From a bacterium (GTDB taxonomy: Bacteria > JAMCPX01): DNA of 6,670 nt. The position numbers were made by a program, and so were the translations under genes. Below the pieces are notes generated by a model. The model did not search any database. It saw nothing but the letters and a program-made list of their open reading frames with translations, and was not told the origin of the DNA. Below are positions 5,634 through 6,670 of the stretch, piece after piece (the stretch's first letter is position 1; each line of letters begins with the position of its first letter). The stretch covers positions 1 to 6,670 of the forward strand of contig JAJYLM010000118.1 of the NCBI GenBank assembly GCA_021787655.1, written 5' to 3'.

Positions 5634-6264
5634 GGCAGACAACCTGCAGCAATTCCCCGGCATCGACCATGGATTCGGAACCGCGGATTCAGTATGGCCG
5701 GAGAGCATCATCCTCGTCTCACAGAGGCATACGAACACGGTATTCATCGTCGGCGATGAACCTCTGGAAACGATCCCCGTTGCCGACGCACTGCTGACCA
5801 CTGTCCCGCATAAACTGCTGGGGATAAAGACAGCGGACTGCCTTCCGATCCTGCTCTACAATCCCGTTCACAAGGTTGCCGGCGCCATCCATGCGGGCTG
5901 GAGAGGCCTGGCAAACGGGGTCATCCTGAACACCCTCGATAAGCTGCGGTCGTTCTATGGTGCAGGACCTGAACTCACCTACGTTTCCATCGGACCCGGT
6001 ATCTGCAGGAACTGCTACGAGGTCGGCAGTGAAGTTGCCGGGCATATCAACGAAGCAATCCCCGTCGGGGATGCATTCAGGCTGACATCCGGGGGAAAAG
6101 GCCTGCTGGATACGAGGACTATCGCAGAACGGCAGCTGTGCGCAGCCGGCGTGCCGCGTTCCAACATTGTCCACATTCCCCTGTGCACCAGATGTTCCCC
6201 GGGCTTTTACTCGCACAGGGCAGGCAGTGACCATCGGCAGGTGTCCTACATCGCACTACAGTAG
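5620..6264 (+). CDS. pgeF: PgeF/YfiH (LACC1-like, Cu-oxidase_4 fold) peptidoglycan editing factor / purine nucleoside-processing enzyme
   Basis: A 214-residue member of the YfiH/YlmD/LACC1 family. Hallmarks in order are SQRHTN (His37), ADALLTT, TADCLPILL (Cys74), AIHAGWRG (His91), SIGPGICRNCYEVG, CTRC and FYSHRAGSDHRQVSYIAL. His37, Cys74 and His91 correspond to the family's metal-binding active site. Family members act on purine nucleosides, and E. coli YfiH prevents wrong amino acids (Ser for Ala) entering peptidoglycan precursors. The older 'laccase/polyphenol oxidase' label is doubtful. The start at 5620 overlaps the pseudouridine synthase by 14 bases, with GAGG at 5605-5608 upstream. An in-frame ATG at 5602 would add six residues but has no ribosome site. 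The order after an RluD-like gene matches E. coli rluD-yfiH. It is the last gene of the operon. Confidence 0.93.
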   Translation: MSYLKADNLQQFPGIDHGFGTADSVWPESIILVSQRHTNTVFIVGDEPLETIPVADALLTTVPHKLLGIKTADCLPILLYNPVHKVAGAIHAGWRGLANGVILNTLDKLRSFYGAGPELTYVSIGPGICRNCYEVGSEVAGHINEAIPVGDAFRLTSGGKGLLDTRTIAERQLCAAGVPRSNIVHIPLCTRCSPGFYSHRAGSDHRQVSYIALQ

Positions 6265-6435
6265 TCTGAACAAACCGCTTTTTCAGATGGTTAACTTCTT
6301 CCTTGCATTTTTTTCCGGTATAGGCTATGAGTCATTCTGTTGATTTGTTTTCCATCGGTTAGTTCGCCAGAAACTCTATGAAAACCCATGAAACGAAACA
6401 GGACAAAACTCTGGGCATTGAATCCCCGGACGGGA

Positions 6436-6464
6436 TTTACTCCCCTGATAAAAGGTACTATACT
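6436..6464 (+). promoter_or_regulatory. Possible promoter for the downstream membrane protein
   Basis: TTTACT (6436-6441), 17 bases, then TATACT (6459-6464), a good -10 box. It lies in the 219-bp non-coding stretch after pgeF and about 20 bases before the ATG at 6484, implying a very short leader. I see nothing else clear in 6265-6483. A weak 6-bp stem (TCTGAA/TTCAGA, 6265-6287) follows the pgeF stop but lacks an adjoining T tract. Confidence 0.45.
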
Positions 6465-6483
6465 TACAGAAACAATTAAACCT

Positions 6484-6670
6484 ATGCAGGCTACCGCAAA
6501 TAAAAGCAGGTACAGTGTGCTCGCATTCCTCTGTATAAGCATCGGCGCACTTCTCATACTGGAAAATTACGGATACATCCGGGGTGTCTATAACCTCTGG
6601 CCCGTATTCCCCATGATTGCAGGGGCAGGTTTTTATTTACTCTACAAGGACAGGGGCAAGAGGGATTCGG
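6484..6670 (+). CDS. Small membrane protein, LiaI/LiaF-like two-helix region, 3' end cut by window
   Basis: The frame from ATG 6484 stays open to the window end (62 codons). It encodes MQATANKSRYSVLAFL, a first membrane helix about 10-26, a short link (ENYGYIRGVYN), a second helix from Trp39-Pro40 to about Tyr54, and a basic tail KDRGKRD. The 'N-x-G-x-I...LWP' pattern between two helices resembles the LiaI/LiaF-like membrane region found in cell-envelope stress proteins, but only the start is visible. There is no clear ribosome site before 6484. An in-frame ATG at 6388 would add 32 residues of non-membrane, unconvincing sequence overlapping the predicted promoter, so 6484 is preferred. It is probably a separate transcription unit from pgeF. 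Confidence 0.6.
   Translation, partial: MQATANKSRYSVLAFLCISIGALLILENYGYIRGVYNLWPVFPMIAGAGFYLLYKDRGKRDS

Noticed and set aside
6265..6287. Hairpin TCTGAA/TTCAGA as a terminator of the operon
   Set aside because: The stem is only 6 bp with an 11-nt loop and no T tract directly after it; the T run near 6308 is too far away.
6345..6432. tRNA-like pieces (GGTTAGTTCGCC and TTGAATCCCCGG)
   Set aside because: No acceptor stem, anticodon arm or correctly paired T arm can be formed.
6291..6557. Minus-strand 88-codon frame with a hydrophobic stretch after pgeF
   Set aside because: It overlaps the promoter and start of the + strand membrane protein, whose 'N-x-G...LWP' two-helix pattern is more convincing; the hydrophobic run lies opposite non-coding DNA and looks like chance.

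Overview
The window reads as an ordinary chromosomal segment of a Gram-negative bacterium with moderate to slightly high GC. Stand-alone response regulators, a DUF1573 lipoprotein, and a patatin next to an RluA-type synthase and a PgeF-type protein remind me of Nitrospirota or Desulfobacterota genomes. That placement is inferred from gene style and is low confidence. All supported genes lie on the + strand.

Region 1 (1-1059) holds two tandem single-domain response regulators. The first is cut by the window start, and neither has a DNA-binding or enzymatic output domain. Between them (508-597) is a compact run of perfect hairpins bounded by an imperfect inverted repeat. It could be tandem terminators or a REP/MITE-like palindromic element.

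Region 2 (1060-2173) has a short promoter-like stretch with a 16-bp palindrome, then a DUF1573 lipoprotein built of three beta-sandwich-like segments.

Region 3 (2174-6264) looks like one six-gene operon: GntR/FCD regulator, HNH nuclease, patatin-like phospholipase, a 92-residue protein of unknown function, an RluA/RluD-type pseudouridine synthase and PgeF (YfiH). The junctions are +1, +9, -20, +1 and -14 bp. A sigma70-like promoter ahead of the regulator carries a perfect 17-bp palindrome over its -10 box. This suggests the GntR protein represses its own operon, and its message would be nearly leaderless. The RluD-PgeF order matches the E. coli rluD-yfiH pair, so the rear of the operon is housekeeping (rRNA modification, peptidoglycan quality control). 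The front is regulatory or less well understood.

Region 4 (6265-6670) is a 219-bp non-coding stretch with a plausible promoter, then the first 62 codons of a small two-helix membrane protein resembling LiaI/LiaF-type membrane regions, cut by the window end.

I see no CRISPR array, tRNA, rRNA, insertion sequence or phage gene, and no clear novel defence or mobile system. The points most worth a second look are the hairpin cluster at 508-597, the operator-promoter-leaderless start at 2192-2231, and the unknown 92-residue protein inside the operon.
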